A stretch of DNA of 42,061 bases from Methylocystaceae bacterium (GCA_900299115.1 OMIO01000069.1:1-42061), one strand, 5' to 3'. Shown: positions 25,925 to 35,826, counted from the first letter of the stretch. The notes: a model not told the origin generated them from the sequence alone. Translations and numbers: made by a program.

Positions 25925-27136
25925 ATGACAGAGATACGCGTCCCAACGCTTGGCGAATCAGTGAGTGAAGCCACGGTGGGTAAATGGTTTAAAAAACCTG
26001 GCGACGCTGTCAAAGCTGATGAGATTCTCACAGAGCTTGAAACAGATAAAGTCACCCTAGAAGTGAATGCGCCTTGTGCTGGCGTATTGAGCGAGATTGT
26101 TGTTAAAGAGGGCGACACAGTCTCGCCGGGCGCGCTTCTTGGCCAGATTTCTGAAGGCGCAAGCGTAACACAGACATCCTCAGCCTCAGCCCCACCCCTA
26201 AAAGCTCAGACAGAAAATCGCGCGCCGAATGAAACAACGCCCGCGCCCATGCCGCCATCGCCTGCAGCTGCGAAACTTGTAACAGAGCGCAAGATTGATC
26301 CTGCCGACATCACAGGCAGCGGGAAGCGCGGACAAGTACTGAAATCCGATGTCCTTGACTATGCGGCTAGTATGCATGCGTCTACGTCCCTTCCAAACAT
26401 CGCTGCGCAAAATCCTCCGCCGCGACAAAAGGATACATCCAACGAAGAACGCGTAAAAATGACGCGACTACGTCAAACCATCGCACGTAGATTGAAAGAT
26501 GCGCAAAATACTGCTGCGATGCTGACAACATTTAATGAAATAGATATGTCGGCTTTGCTCAAATTGCGCGGGCGCTACAAAGAAACCTTCGAGAAAAAAC
26601 ACGGGGTCAAGCTCGGCTTCATGGGATTTTTTGTAAAGGCCTGCTGTCAGGCGCTTAGAGAAATCCCTGCGATAAATGCAGAAATAGATGGGCAGGACAT
26701 AATCTATAAAAACTTCTGTCATATCGGCGTTGCTGTTGGGACGGATAAGGGTCTTGTTGTGCCAGTCATACGCGATGCGCAGGATCTCTCTATTGCAGGC
26801 ATCGAACGCCAAATCGCCATGCTCGGTCAAAAAGCGCGGGACGGCGCGCTTGATATTGCCGATTTGCAAGGCGGCACATTCACCATATCAAATGGCGGCG
26901 TCTATGGTTCTTTGATGTCAACGCCTATTTTGAACGCACCACAATCTGGAATTCTTGGAATGCACAAAATCCAGGATCGTCCGATAGCGCTCAACGGAGA
27001 AATTGTAATTAGACCGATGATGTATCTCGCGCTCTCCTACGATCATCGCCTCGTCGATGGTAAGGAAGCTGTGACTTTTCTCGTGCGGTTGAAAGAGGTG
27101 CTTGAAGATCCAGCAAGACTAGCTTTGGAAGCCTAA
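25925..27136 (+). CDS. sucB: 2-oxoglutarate dehydrogenase E2, dihydrolipoyl succinyltransferase
   Basis: Core of the 2-oxoglutarate dehydrogenase complex; it transfers the succinyl group from lipoamide to CoA. The 403 residues comprise one lipoyl domain (1-77, lipoyl lysine K42 in ETDKVTLEV), a Pro/Ala linker, a peripheral-subunit-binding domain (about 113-148, [20 protein letters not shown]) and the acyltransferase domain. Catalytic H374 and D378 are in [10 protein letters not shown]3 (lpd), often next, is missing; the next gene encodes DUF1150. Confidence 0.98.
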   Translation: MTEIRVPTLGESVSEATVGKWFKKPGDAVKADEILTELETDKVTLEVNAPCAGVLSEIVVKEGDTVSPGALLGQISEGASVTQTSSASAPPLKAQTENRAPNETTPAPMPPSPAAAKLVTERKIDPADITGSGKRGQVLKSDVLDYAASMHASTSLPNIAAQNPPPRQKDTSNEERVKMTRLRQTIARRLKDAQNTAAMLTTFNEIDMSALLKLRGRYKETFEKKHGVKLGFMGFFVKACCQALREIPAINAEIDGQDIIYKNFCHIGVAVGTDKGLVVPVIRDAQDLSIAGIERQIAMLGQKARDGALDIADLQGGTFTISNGGVYGSLMSTPILNAPQSGILGMHKIQDRPIALNGEIVIRPMMYLALSYDHRLVDGKEAVTFLVRLKEVLEDPARLALEA

Positions 27137-27175
27137 GCTCAGCCCTTTTAATCCTGATCAATCATGCATATCTAC

Positions 27176-27240
27176 GTCATACGCGCGCTCATTTAAGGCG
27201 TATGACTGGGTGGGTGGTTCCTGATCAACCGCCCAAGGAG
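27176..27240 (+). promoter_or_regulatory. Tandem hairpins and Shine-Dalgarno before the DUF1150 gene
   Basis: First hairpin: GTCATACGC/GCGTATGAC (9 bp, 27176-27206). Second: GGGTGGTT/AACCGCCC (8 bp with one G-U, 27212-27234), directly against the AAGGAG at 27235-27240. UUCCU at 27218-27222 could pair instead with AGGAG of the ribosome site. This makes a translational switch possible. The structures are read by eye; any thermosensing role is inference. Confidence 0.4.
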
Positions 27241-27246
27241 TTGAGG

Positions 27247-27516
27247 ATGGAAGCTAAAATCTCACTAGAGCCTGAAAATCTTATTTTAACCTCGGAGCAA
27301 TTTGCGCATTTAGGCGACGGGGTCATTGCCTACATCCGGCCATTGCGCTCAGAAGAAATTCAAAGATATTATCCCGAGGCGCCGCAAATTCCTCCTGGGC
27401 TAACAGTATTTGCATTGATTGGCGCCGATGGCGCGCCGCTAATGCTCGCCGACTCTCCTGAGGGAGCTATTGATAATGCGCGCGAAAATGATCTGCAGAT
27501 GGTCAGCCTACATTAA
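27247..27516 (+). CDS. DUF1150 family protein
   Basis: Small soluble protein, 89 residues, of a family restricted largely to alphaproteobacteria and of unknown function. Motifs: LTSEQFAHLGDGVIAYIRPL, PQIPPGLTVFALIGADGAP and DNARENDLQMVSLH. The ATG at 27247 is chosen because AAGGAG ends six bases before it; the open frame begins 15 codons earlier without family similarity. In many relatives the gene adjoins hsp20, which suggests a link to protein quality control. Here it follows sucB and converges on the PBP gene. Confidence 0.88.
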   Translation: MEAKISLEPENLILTSEQFAHLGDGVIAYIRPLRSEEIQRYYPEAPQIPPGLTVFALIGADGAPLMLADSPEGAIDNARENDLQMVSLH

Positions 27517-27537
27517 TAACTGACAAAACGCCTCGCC

Positions 27538-29844
27538 CTATCCGCCAAAAAGATTTTCGATAAAGTTTTTTTCCCGTTGCGGCGCGTTGCGCGCCGGGCG
27601 TCTGCCTGAGCCAACAGTGTCAGGCGGCGGGCTGATATTGGGAATATCTTCGGGAGGCGTTAACTCCTCAGTCTCACGCATTTGTTTTTGCCGAAGCGTC
27701 CCAGGCTGAACAGAAGAAGCCTGATCTGCATTTTCTTTATCTGCTGTCTTTGGCGCAGAAGATGCTGAAGCCTCCGCGCTATCATGTGCAGCATCATGCT
27801 GACGCTTGATCTGCGTGGGCTCTGGCGCAGCTTGTGGGACAGAAGAATGACGCGTTGTTCCAGTGAAAATACCAATCAAATCGTCTAATGGTTTGGCAAC
27901 CTCCTCAAGAGCGACGCTTTCTCCACTCCACCGACCCGATGGCAAGTCCACGACCTCAACGCCTTGATGCGCAACAGTCATGTAGTGGCTCCATATCTCA
28001 ACAGGAAGATTGCCTCCAGAAGCCTTTTTTGTTGGGGAATTATCATCATTGCCAAGCCAAACGCCCGTTACAAGATGACTCGTATAGCCAATAAACCATG
28101 CGTCTCGAAAATCTTGGCTCGTGCCAGTCTTGCCCGCTGCTTGCCAACCAGGCAACTCAGCCTTGCGGGCTGTGCCGGTTAACAGCGTTTCCTGCATCAT
28201 TCTATTCATCATCGCGACATATGGCGGATCGATCACGCGTCCAAGCGCCTCTGTTTTGTCTTGATATAAAAATTTGCCCGAGGCGGTCGTAACCTTTGTA
28301 ATCACATGCGGGGTTACGCCAATGCCGCCATTAGCGAAAGGAGCGTATGCTGTAACTAGCTCAAGCGGAGTAACTTCAGATGTTCCCAATGCGATAGAAG
28401 GATTAATTTGCAATTCTGATTTTATACCCAAACGATGCGCTGTTTTAGCAACTGTTTTTGGGCCGGCTTCCAAGCCTACGCGGATCGCTACCGTATTTAA
28501 TGAAAGGGATAAGGCGCGCGTTAATGTAACCGGGCCCATATATTCATGACTATAATTTTCAGGTTGCCATCCTTTTAGATTGATTGGCGCATCTTCTTTT
28601 ACTGACTCAGGCGTCAAGCCATGCTCAAGGCCGGCTAGATAGACAAAAGGTTTAAAAGCAGATCCTGGCTGGCGTTTTGCTGACACGGCGCGATTAAATT
28701 GGCTTTCAGCGTAATTACGGCCGCCCACAAGCGCCCGCACAGACCCATTGGGATCAATTGACACAACAGCGCCCTGAGTGACGCCGAATTTATCTCCCTT
28801 TTTGTCAAGTTCCTCAGCTAGCGCGCGCTCAGCAGCCTGCTGCAAGCGCTCATCGAGCGTGGTTACAACAACAATATCTTCGTCAATCGCGCCTATAGTA
28901 TTGGCCAGTGAGTCCATCACATAATCGGCAACATAATTGACCGATCCGCTTCGTGCATCGCGACGCGCCTGAGCGGGTTGTCCAAGAGCCTGCTTGGCCT
29001 GGGATTCGCTGATGTGTCCTTCCTGCGCCATGGCGGTGAGAACTTGCCCCGCGCGCTCATTCGCCCCTTCAGGATTGCGATCGGGCGCGAGCTTACTTGG
29101 CGCTTTCATCAATCCAGCGAGAACAGCAGATTCGGCTAAACTGGCTTCGCGCGCGCTGTGACCAAAATAATGCTCGCTGGCCGCTTCAACCCCGTAAGCC
29201 CCAGATCCGAAATAAACGCGATTGAGATAGAGTTCGAGGATTTGATCTTTAGAAAATTTATGCTCAAGCCACAGCGCGAGTATCGCCTCTTGGATTTTAC
29301 GCGAAACCGTTCGCTCTTGGGTAAGGAAGAGGTTCTTTGCAAGCTGCTGCGTCAGAGTTGACCCGCCCTGCATGCCGCCCCGGCCAAGCAGATTGGTCAC
29401 GACCGCGCGACCAACGCCAACCGGGTCGAGACCCCAATGAGCGTAAAAGCGCCGATCCTCAATGGAAATAAACGCTTTAGGCAAGTAAGGGGGCAAGTCG
29501 GTCAAGCGAACGGCCGCGCCGCCCGTATCGCCCCGATTGGCGATTAACGCGCCATCTGTAGCCAGAATAGCGATGTTGGGAGGGCGTTTTGGGATAGCCA
29601 GTTGATCAATTGGCGGCAGCTGTGACCCATAGTAAACCGCAAGCCCAGCCGCCGCGATCCCACACCACAGACCAAGCGTCAAAGTCCAATAAATCATTCC
29701 GCCAAAGAACGACGTTGGCTTTCGCCGCGGCGCGTCGCGTCGCCGATTAGCGGGCCGACGGCGCGGCGGCGCCCGCAAATCATCGACAAAGACGTCTTCT
29801 TCGTCTTCAAATCGGGGTTCTCGGCGTTTTTCTCGGCGCGCCAT
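27538..29844 (-). CDS. Class A penicillin-binding protein (PBP1A type)
   Basis: Bifunctional peptidoglycan glycosyltransferase/transpeptidase. From the ATG at 29844 it has 768 residues: a very basic cytoplasmic tail (1-45), one membrane helix (about 46-72), a GT51 domain with catalytic E129 in SIEDRRFYAHWG and GGSTLTQQLAKNLFL, and a transpeptidase domain. That domain has the active serine S395 (SAFK), the SLN motif and KTGTS with K572. A low-complexity Pro/Ala/Gln tail of about 120 residues ends the protein. An upstream in-frame start would add 15 residues without family similarity. It is divergent from dnaN and monocistronic. Beta-lactams would be expected to bind S395. Confidence 0.95.
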   Translation of the reverse strand: MARREKRREPRFEDEEDVFVDDLRAPPRRRPANRRRDAPRRKPTSFFGGMIYWTLTLGLWCGIAAAGLAVYYGSQLPPIDQLAIPKRPPNIAILATDGALIANRGDTGGAAVRLTDLPPYLPKAFISIEDRRFYAHWGLDPVGVGRAVVTNLLGRGGMQGGSTLTQQLAKNLFLTQERTVSRKIQEAILALWLEHKFSKDQILELYLNRVYFGSGAYGVEAASEHYFGHSAREASLAESAVLAGLMKAPSKLAPDRNPEGANERAGQVLTAMAQEGHISESQAKQALGQPAQARRDARSGSVNYVADYVMDSLANTIGAIDEDIVVVTTLDERLQQAAERALAEELDKKGDKFGVTQGAVVSIDPNGSVRALVGGRNYAESQFNRAVSAKRQPGSAFKPFVYLAGLEHGLTPESVKEDAPINLKGWQPENYSHEYMGPVTLTRALSLSLNTVAIRVGLEAGPKTVAKTAHRLGIKSELQINPSIALGTSEVTPLELVTAYAPFANGGIGVTPHVITKVTTASGKFLYQDKTEALGRVIDPPYVAMMNRMMQETLLTGTARKAELPGWQAAGKTGTSQDFRDAWFIGYTSHLVTGVWLGNDDNSPTKKASGGNLPVEIWSHYMTVAHQGVEVVDLPSGRWSGESVALEEVAKPLDDLIGIFTGTTRHSSVPQAAPEPTQIKRQHDAAHDSAEASASSAPKTADKENADQASSVQPGTLRQKQMRETEELTPPEDIPNISPPPDTVGSGRRPARNAPQREKNFIENLFGG

Positions 29845-30070
29845 CAAGCTCTTTCCAATCGCGCAATAAGATTGGCGCGAATGCTGCAATTCATCCTATA
29901 TGTTTTAAGCAAGGCCGTTTAAGGGCTGGTTAAATCCCTTCCCTGACGCCATTTTGCTCATGAGTTGTTCACAAGCCCGCAGTTCGCGCCTCTTGCGATT
30001 TAAGCCCCCGTCCTCCAAAGTTCCTCCCCAAGGCAGCGTTCGCTGGCCAAAATGCGGAAGTTTTCGAGTG

Positions 30071-31189
30071 ATGAAGGTAACGATCGAGAGAGCGGCTCTG
30101 TTGCGGGCGCTCGGCCATGTGCACCGTGTAGTAGAGCGGCGCACAACGATCCCAATATTGGCTAATGTTTTGATTGAGGCGCATAACAGCGCACTGACGC
30201 TCAAGGCGACAGATCTGGATCTTGAGATCTCAGAGACAACGCCTGCGGAAGTGGACCAGGCTGGCGCAACAACGCTGCCAGCGCATACGCTTTACGATAT
30301 CGTCCGGAAACTCCCTGAGGGCGCGCAGGTTTCACTCGATATGACGGGTGAAACCGGCCAAATGACATTGCGCTCTGGACGCTCGCGTTTCAATCTTCAA
30401 AGCCTCCCCGAAAGCGATTTCCCTGAAGTCACCTCGGGCGACTTCAGTCATAAATTTATTTTATCCCCCGCTGATCTCAAACGTCTAATCGGTAAAACTC
30501 AATTTGCAATCTCAAGCGAGGAAACGCGCTACTATCTCAATGGAATCTATATCCACGCGATAGAACTTGACGGCAGATGGATGTTGCGCGCTGTTGCAAC
30601 AGACGGTCATCGCCTTGCGCGTCTCGAGTTACCCGCGCCCGAGGGATGTTTAGGAATGCCTGGCGTAATTTTGCCGCGCAAGGCTGTTACGGAAATTCAA
30701 CGGCTCATCGAAGATGCGCAAGGCGAAGTCATCATCGAACTCTCGACAAATAAAATGCGCTTTTCGTTGGGAGATGCGCTTCTGACTACAAAATTGATTG
30801 ATGGCACGTTCCCTGATTACGCGCGCGTCATTCCCACTGGCAACGATAAGATTCTAACTGTTGATCGACAAATATTTGAAAAAGCCGTCGATCGTGTCTC
30901 AACCATATCCTCCGAACGCGGACGCGCGGTAAAACTCTCGCTCACAGATGCAAAACTTATGCTTTCTGTTACGAATCCAGATCAAGGCTCAGCAGTCGAA
31001 GAACTTGAGGCGGATTATAATGGCGCGCCTTTGGATATCGGCTTTAACGCGCGCTACCTTCTCGATATCACGCAACAATTGGATAGCGACACTGCGCTGT
31101 TTAGACTTGCCGATCCCGGTTCGCCAACCCTCATTCAAGATCGCGATGGCGCAGCGGCGCTTTATGTGTTGATGCCAATGCGCGTTTGA
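30071..31189 (+). CDS. dnaN: DNA polymerase III beta subunit (sliding clamp)
   Basis: Ring-shaped processivity factor for replication and repair. From the ATG at 30071 it has 372 residues covering three clamp domains. Visible motifs are MKVTIERAALLRALGHVHRV, TIPILANVLIEA, RSRFNLQSLPESDFPEV, ATDGHRLARLELPAPEG and the C-terminal YVLMPMRV. The frame is open 39 codons further upstream, but the family start is clear. In most relatives dnaN lies between dnaA and recF near the origin; neither is present here and I see no cluster of DnaA boxes. Confidence 0.98.
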   Translation: MKVTIERAALLRALGHVHRVVERRTTIPILANVLIEAHNSALTLKATDLDLEISETTPAEVDQAGATTLPAHTLYDIVRKLPEGAQVSLDMTGETGQMTLRSGRSRFNLQSLPESDFPEVTSGDFSHKFILSPADLKRLIGKTQFAISSEETRYYLNGIYIHAIELDGRWMLRAVATDGHRLARLELPAPEGCLGMPGVILPRKAVTEIQRLIEDAQGEVIIELSTNKMRFSLGDALLTTKLIDGTFPDYARVIPTGNDKILTVDRQIFEKAVDRVSTISSERGRAVKLSLTDAKLMLSVTNPDQGSAVEELEADYNGAPLDIGFNARYLLDITQQLDSDTALFRLADPGSPTLIQDRDGAAALYVLMPMRV

Positions 31190-31235
31190 GACTTTAGAGA
31201 ATAAATTTTCTCGTTAGGATCAGAGATAAGCAGAG

Positions 31236-32087
31236 ATGTGGGATCTCCTTTATTATCTGCGTTTCTGGCTAGTTGCCTGCTTTATAATTGGCGCGCTTAC
31301 TGGATCTTTTGCCTATTTTAGTCCTCGACAAAAGCCAATTGCGCGGTGGGTTGGCTGGACAGGGCTTGCTGCAATCGCTGGAGCAATTGCCCTTGCGCTT
31401 GAAGCGCTACAAGGGCCTGCCGCTTTGAGTTTAACCAGCGCACTCTTGTTTTACGGAGTTTTTCTCTGCGGCGCGACATTGGGCGCATTAATCAAATTCG
31501 GCAACCTCAGCGCGCATGAAAGCTGGGCGGTAGGGCTCGCGCCCCTTGTGGTTATCTGGCTCATTGCAGCCAATTGGGCGCTGCCAAACTATTCCGTTTT
31601 GCCAAACACTGGAAACCGTACTTCCTCTGCAGCGCAAACGAACCCCATAACGAGCCCCATGACGAACCAATCTGGCGCTTCGGAAAATACTCCTTCGGCA
31701 CTAGCGGTTCCAGCCGATCGCGAAGAAACTCAAGGGAGAACGTGCCAACAAAGGATCCAGGCTGAAGTTGATCTAAAAAATATCGTCTTTCACAAGCAAA
31801 GCGTCAGAATTAATCGTCATATGCGACCACTCCTGGATAAGGTCGCTGGCGTTATCCGTCGCTGCGCAAATACTGTGATAAAAGTATACGCCTATGCAGA
31901 TTCTCTCACGTCAACAGAGATTAACCGGCTTCTAGCGGAGCGCCGCACGCAGGCTGTCATAGACTATCTTATTCGCGCAGGCGTCCCAGCAACGAACTTT
32001 GAGACAAATGATTATAAGAATATCAATTTCCCAGATATACATGATCAATCTGCAAAATCACGAGCGGTTCATATTAGCGCTCAATAA
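31236..32087 (+). CDS. Membrane protein with C-terminal OmpA-like domain
   Basis: The 283 residues have about four hydrophobic helices in the first 120, a Thr/Asn/Ser-rich linker (about 125-165) and a C-terminal OmpA-like peptidoglycan-binding domain. The domain includes IVFHKQSVRINRHMRPLLDK, VYAYADSLTSTEINRLLAER and RRTQAVIDYLIRAG, with the RA near the end matching the family. This suggests an inner-membrane protein that reaches peptidoglycan. It lies 46 bases after dnaN and ahead of the EnvC gene, so envelope work is likely. The specific role is unknown. Confidence 0.78.
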   Translation: MWDLLYYLRFWLVACFIIGALTGSFAYFSPRQKPIARWVGWTGLAAIAGAIALALEALQGPAALSLTSALLFYGVFLCGATLGALIKFGNLSAHESWAVGLAPLVVIWLIAANWALPNYSVLPNTGNRTSSAAQTNPITSPMTNQSGASENTPSALAVPADREETQGRTCQQRIQAEVDLKNIVFHKQSVRINRHMRPLLDKVAGVIRRCANTVIKVYAYADSLTSTEINRLLAERRTQAVIDYLIRAGVPATNFETNDYKNINFPDIHDQSAKSRAVHISAQ

Positions 32088-32150
32088 TACGGCCCACATT
32101 GAGTAAAGACGTAATTTTCCTATGTTTTGTCTATGAGAACAGGTTGTTTT

Positions 32151-33464
32151 ATGAGCGATCGAGACAAGGTCAAAGGTCTGATCCTCGTTTCAAGCGTCGT
32201 AATATTTTTCGCTTCAGCCCACGCGGAACCTAAACCTGGCCAAGAACTTGAAAGCAAGCAACAAGAGCTTGAAAGAATTGAAGACGCCGCAACACAATCT
32301 CGTGGTAGAAAACACGCTTTGGAAAGTGAAGTTGCTGAACTCTCTCACTCTAGAGAACGCCTCAATCAAGAACTGCTAGATGCGACGAATAAATTACGCC
32401 AGATGGAACATCGCGCTAGCGAAATTGAAGGCCGGTTAGATACGCTCATCGATCGCGAGGCGATAATTACGCATTCTCTCGACGACCGGCGTTCTGTCAT
32501 CGCCGAAATTCTTGTTATCTTACAGCGCATGGGGCGTCATCCACCGCCAGCCCTTCTAACGCGTCCTCAGGATATTCTAGAATCTCTGCGCGCAGCCCTA
32601 GCTTTGGAGACGATTCTTCCGCCAATGCGCCTAGAGGCGCGCGCCTTACAAAATGATCTTACTGAACTTTTGCGGCTGCGTGAAAGCATGCAAAATGAAA
32701 ATGAAAAACTCGTCGATGAAAAAACTTTGCTTAAAACGCAAAGCATTCAACTGGCTAAAATGATTGCGGCGCGACAAGAAAATCTCTTGTCGGCGCAAAC
32801 TCAGCTCAAAGCGGAAGCCGAACGCGCACAAGCGCTGGCCCAGCGGGCCACGAGCTTGAAAGATCTGATCCTACGCATGGAAAATGAAAGCGATGCGGGA
32901 CGACGCGCAGCGCTTGCCGCGCGCCAATCGGATGCGGCGCAAGCCCGATTGACCGAGGACCAACGCCGGATCGCGCGCGAGGCTCCATTTCAAGATTTAA
33001 CAAGACTTGCGCCCGCGATCCCCTTCAGCGAACTCAAAGCAAAACTGCCTCTGCCCGCTGCCGGCGTGATCGCCAAGCGCTTTGGCGCGCCTGATGGCAA
33101 TGGCGGCAAAGAAAAGGGCGTCTCTATCGCGACGCGCGCTAATGGAATCGTAACCGCTCCCTGTGATGGTTGGATCGCTTTTTCGGGGCCCTATCGAAGC
33201 TATGGACAACTCTTGATCATCAATGCCGGCGACGGCTATTATATTGTCCTCGCGGGCATGAGTCGCTCAAATGTAAACGTTGGACAATTTGTCCTGGCGG
33301 GTGAGCCCGTAGCCAGTATGGATGACGGCGCCGCTCAAACGGCGGCCACCATAGCAATCGGCGCGTCAACACCCATTTTATATGTCGAGTTCCGAAAAGA
33401 TGGAGCCTCGATCGATCCCGGTCCATGGTGGGCCAAGTCAGACAGTCGGAAGGTTGGCGGATGA
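32151..33464 (+). CDS. EnvC-type murein hydrolase activator (degenerate M23/LytM)
   Basis: Periplasmic protein expected to activate cell-separation amidases. From the ATG at 32151 it has 437 residues: signal peptide (about 1-26, ending SAHAEP), a long coiled coil (about 30-240) and a C-terminal LytM/M23 fold. The zinc ligands of active M23 peptidases are missing: EKGVSIATRANG stands where HXXXD occurs, and YYIVLAGM where a YXHL motif occurs. This is the usual state of EnvC-like activators. Earlier starts exist at 32127 and 32133; I favour 32151 because it gives a clean signal peptide, though the ribosome site is weak. It overlaps the ctpA start (ATGA at 33461-33464). Confidence 0.88.
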   Translation: MSDRDKVKGLILVSSVVIFFASAHAEPKPGQELESKQQELERIEDAATQSRGRKHALESEVAELSHSRERLNQELLDATNKLRQMEHRASEIEGRLDTLIDREAIITHSLDDRRSVIAEILVILQRMGRHPPPALLTRPQDILESLRAALALETILPPMRLEARALQNDLTELLRLRESMQNENEKLVDEKTLLKTQSIQLAKMIAARQENLLSAQTQLKAEAERAQALAQRATSLKDLILRMENESDAGRRAALAARQSDAAQARLTEDQRRIAREAPFQDLTRLAPAIPFSELKAKLPLPAAGVIAKRFGAPDGNGGKEKGVSIATRANGIVTAPCDGWIAFSGPYRSYGQLLIINAGDGYYIVLAGMSRSNVNVGQFVLAGEPVASMDDGAAQTAATIAIGASTPILYVEFRKDGASIDPGPWWAKSDSRKVGG

Positions 33465-34825
33465 TTCGCAAAACAGCTTTGATAGCCACGGGTATCGCCA
33501 TTGGCGCCGGCTGCGCAACGCTTGGTCAGCAAGCGCGCGCATTAGTTGGTTCCTCCCAGGCGCTCGCAGCTACAGCTGAGACCTACAAGCATCTCAGCCT
33601 TTTTGGCGATGTTTTTGATAAAGTCCGCGCGGATTATGTCGAAAAGCCCGATGAACAAAAACTAGTCGAAAACGCCATTAATGGCATGCTGACTTCGCTT
33701 GATCCGCACTCAAGCTACCTTGACGCCAAAGGCTTCAAGGATATGCGCACGTAAACAGAAGGTAAATTTGGCGGCTTGGGCATAGAAGTCACCCAAGAAG
33801 ACGGATTGGTAAAAGTCGTTACGCCGATCGATGATACGCCCGCCTCTCGCGCTGGCGTTATGTCAGGAGATCTGATCGGGGCGATTGACGATGAAAGCGT
33901 TCAAGGCATGACCTTGAATCAAGCTGTCGATAAAATGCGCGGTCAAATCAACACGCCTGTTAAACTCACAATTTATCGAGGCAAGGATAAACAAAAGATC
34001 GAGGTGAAACTCACTCGCGCCGAGATCCACATCAAGTCGGTACGTTCACACAAGCAAGATGACGACGCATATTACGTGAGAATTTCTCAATTTAATGAAG
34101 AAACAGCTGATGGCTTACGCGCAGCAATGGCAAAGGCGCAAGAGGAAATTCCTGCCGATAAATTCAAGGGATATATTATTGATCTGCGCAACAACCCAGG
34201 CGGCCTTCTAGATCAATCCATTCAAGTTGTGAATGCCTTTATTGACAAGGGCGAGATCGTTTCCACGCGTGGACGCAATGCTGACGAAACACAACGCTAC
34301 AATGCGCGACCTGGCGATCTATCAAAAGGAAAGCCCGTTGTTGTGCTTATTAATGGCGGGTCTGCCTCAGCATCAGAAATCGTCGCGGGCGCATTACAAG
34401 ATCATAAACGCGCAACCTTGATCGGCACGCGTTCATTCGGAAAGGGATCGGTACAAACAATCATCCCTCTCGGCGGCAATAGCGGCGCGCTCCGATTAAC
34501 GACAGCTCGATATTACACCCCCTCAGGCCGTTCGATCCAGGCCAAGGGCATTGATCCAGACATGGTTATTCTCCAAGACGTCCCAGATGAGCTTAAAGGC
34601 AAGGACTATACAAAAGGCGAAGCCTCCCTCAAAGGACATCTGAAAAACGGTGAAGAAGAAAAAAGCGGCTCGCAGGCTTATGTCCCGCCTGATGAGAAAA
34701 AAGATAAGCAGTTAATCGCAGCGATTGAGCTGTTGCACGGTAAATCCCGAGCCCAAATCATGGCTGAACAACAAAGCAAAGAAACGGCTAAAGAGGCGCC
34801 TAAGCCGGCGACTAAAGCTAATTAA
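33461..34825 (+). pseudogene. ctpA: C-terminal processing peptidase (S41, CtpA/Prc), interrupted by in-frame TAA
   Basis: Serine protease that trims periplasmic or envelope proteins. The whole frame spans 455 codons and looks conserved except for a TAA at codon 98 (33752-33754). Before it are the signal segment and the KVRADYVEKPDEQKLVENAI domain. After it, in the same frame, come GKFGGLGIEVTQEDG (PDZ), NNPGGLLDQSI, NGGSASASEIVAGAL with the catalytic serine, and RSFGKGSVQT with the catalytic lysine. Homologues have glutamine at this position (MRVQTRGEFGG-like), so one C-to-T change from CAA explains the stop. The next ATG in frame is at 33859, inside the PDZ domain. Translation is coupled to envC. 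It may be a recent null allele, a read error or a read-through codon. Confidence 0.85.
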
Positions 34826-34912
34826 CGTCTAAGAGAAACAGATTGCGGATTGCTCCATCCTAACTGGACATCCGCAATCTCTCTGGCGACGTGTTTGAGT
34901 AGGTCTCAATTA

Positions 34913-35674
34913 ATGGCCAATGTTCTTGATTACGCCAATCCAACCCGCTTCCTAAATCTCGCCCGCATCATCCTCCCCTGGCTTTCGACCCTAACGCTGA
35001 TCCTGCTGATGATAGGCGTTTATGGCGCCTTCACTGCTCCAGCCGACTATCAGCAAGGCGAAACTGTTAGAATTATGTATATTCACGTGCCAGCCGCGTG
35101 GATTGCCGTTTTTGCCTATATTGTCATGACCTCTGCCTCTCTTGGCGTATTGGTCTGGAAACACCCGCTTGCGGACGCTGCGCAAAAAACAGCAGCTTCT
35201 CTTGGCGCTGCTTTCACCTTTGTTTGCCTCATTACCGGTTCGCTTTGGGGGAAACCGATGTGGGGGACCTATTGGGTTTGGGACGCCCGCCTTACATCAA
35301 TGCTGGTGTTATTGTTACTTTATCTTGGTTTGATCGCCATACGTCAGACCTTGGACGATACGCCGCGCGGCGCGCGGATCGCCTCTATTATGACGTTAGT
35401 AGGCGCAATAGACATCCCTATCATTAAATACTCTGTAGATTGGTGGAACACACTGCATCAACCGGCCTCCGTTTTTCGCGCAGATGGACCAACAATCTCT
35501 CCATCCATGCTGTGGCCCTTATTGGTCATGGCTTTGGCCACCACGCTCTTATTTACAACCCTGCACCTCATGGCCATACGTAACGAGATTTTGCGTCGAC
35601 GACTTTTTCGTCTGTCACAACAAGCGCTGGAAAATGACCTTCAAGACTCTTCTACGCTGAGGTCTCGACCATGA
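34913..35674 (+). CDS. ccmC: Cytochrome c maturation protein CcmC (haem transporter)
   Basis: Haem-handling membrane protein that loads haem on CcmE. From the ATG at 34913 it has 253 residues with six membrane helices, the tryptophan-rich haem-binding motif WGTYWVWDARLTS and flanking histidines (YIHVPAAW, NTLHQPAS). The longer frame from 34850 adds 21 non-conserved residues. It overlaps ccmD by 4 bases. ccmA and ccmB, usually just upstream, are not present; ctpA precedes it. Confidence 0.95.
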   Translation: MANVLDYANPTRFLNLARIILPWLSTLTLILLMIGVYGAFTAPADYQQGETVRIMYIHVPAAWIAVFAYIVMTSASLGVLVWKHPLADAAQKTAASLGAAFTFVCLITGSLWGKPMWGTYWVWDARLTSMLVLLLLYLGLIAIRQTLDDTPRGARIASIMTLVGAIDIPIIKYSVDWWNTLHQPASVFRADGPTISPSMLWPLLVMALATTLLFTTLHLMAIRNEILRRRLFRLSQQALENDLQDSSTLRSRP

Positions 35675-35826
35675 GCGACCACACACTCTTTGTGTTTCTT
35701 GCTTATTTCATAACAACTTTAACAATTGGCGGCGTCTCAGCGCGTATTCTTCTCGATTATCGACGCGTGAGCCTGGCATTGCGTCAAATTAACGCCGAGC
35801 GAGATGACAAGGAAAGCACAAGGTGA
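35671..35826 (+). CDS. ccmD: Haem exporter protein CcmD
   Basis: Tiny membrane protein, 51 residues, that stabilises the CcmABC-CcmE complex. One N-terminal membrane helix (FVFLAYFITTLTIGGVSARI) is followed by a charged cytoplasmic tail (LDYRRVSLALRQINAERDD), the usual CcmD pattern. It overlaps ccmC (ATGA) and dsbE (GTGA) by 4 bases each. It is identified by position and form. Confidence 0.88.
   Translation: MSDHTLFVFLAYFITTLTIGGVSARILLDYRRVSLALRQINAERDDKESTR

Noticed and set aside
29965-29973. DnaA-box-like TTGTTCACA near dnaN
   Set aside because: A single degenerate copy, with no cluster or AT-rich unwinding element, does not make an origin.
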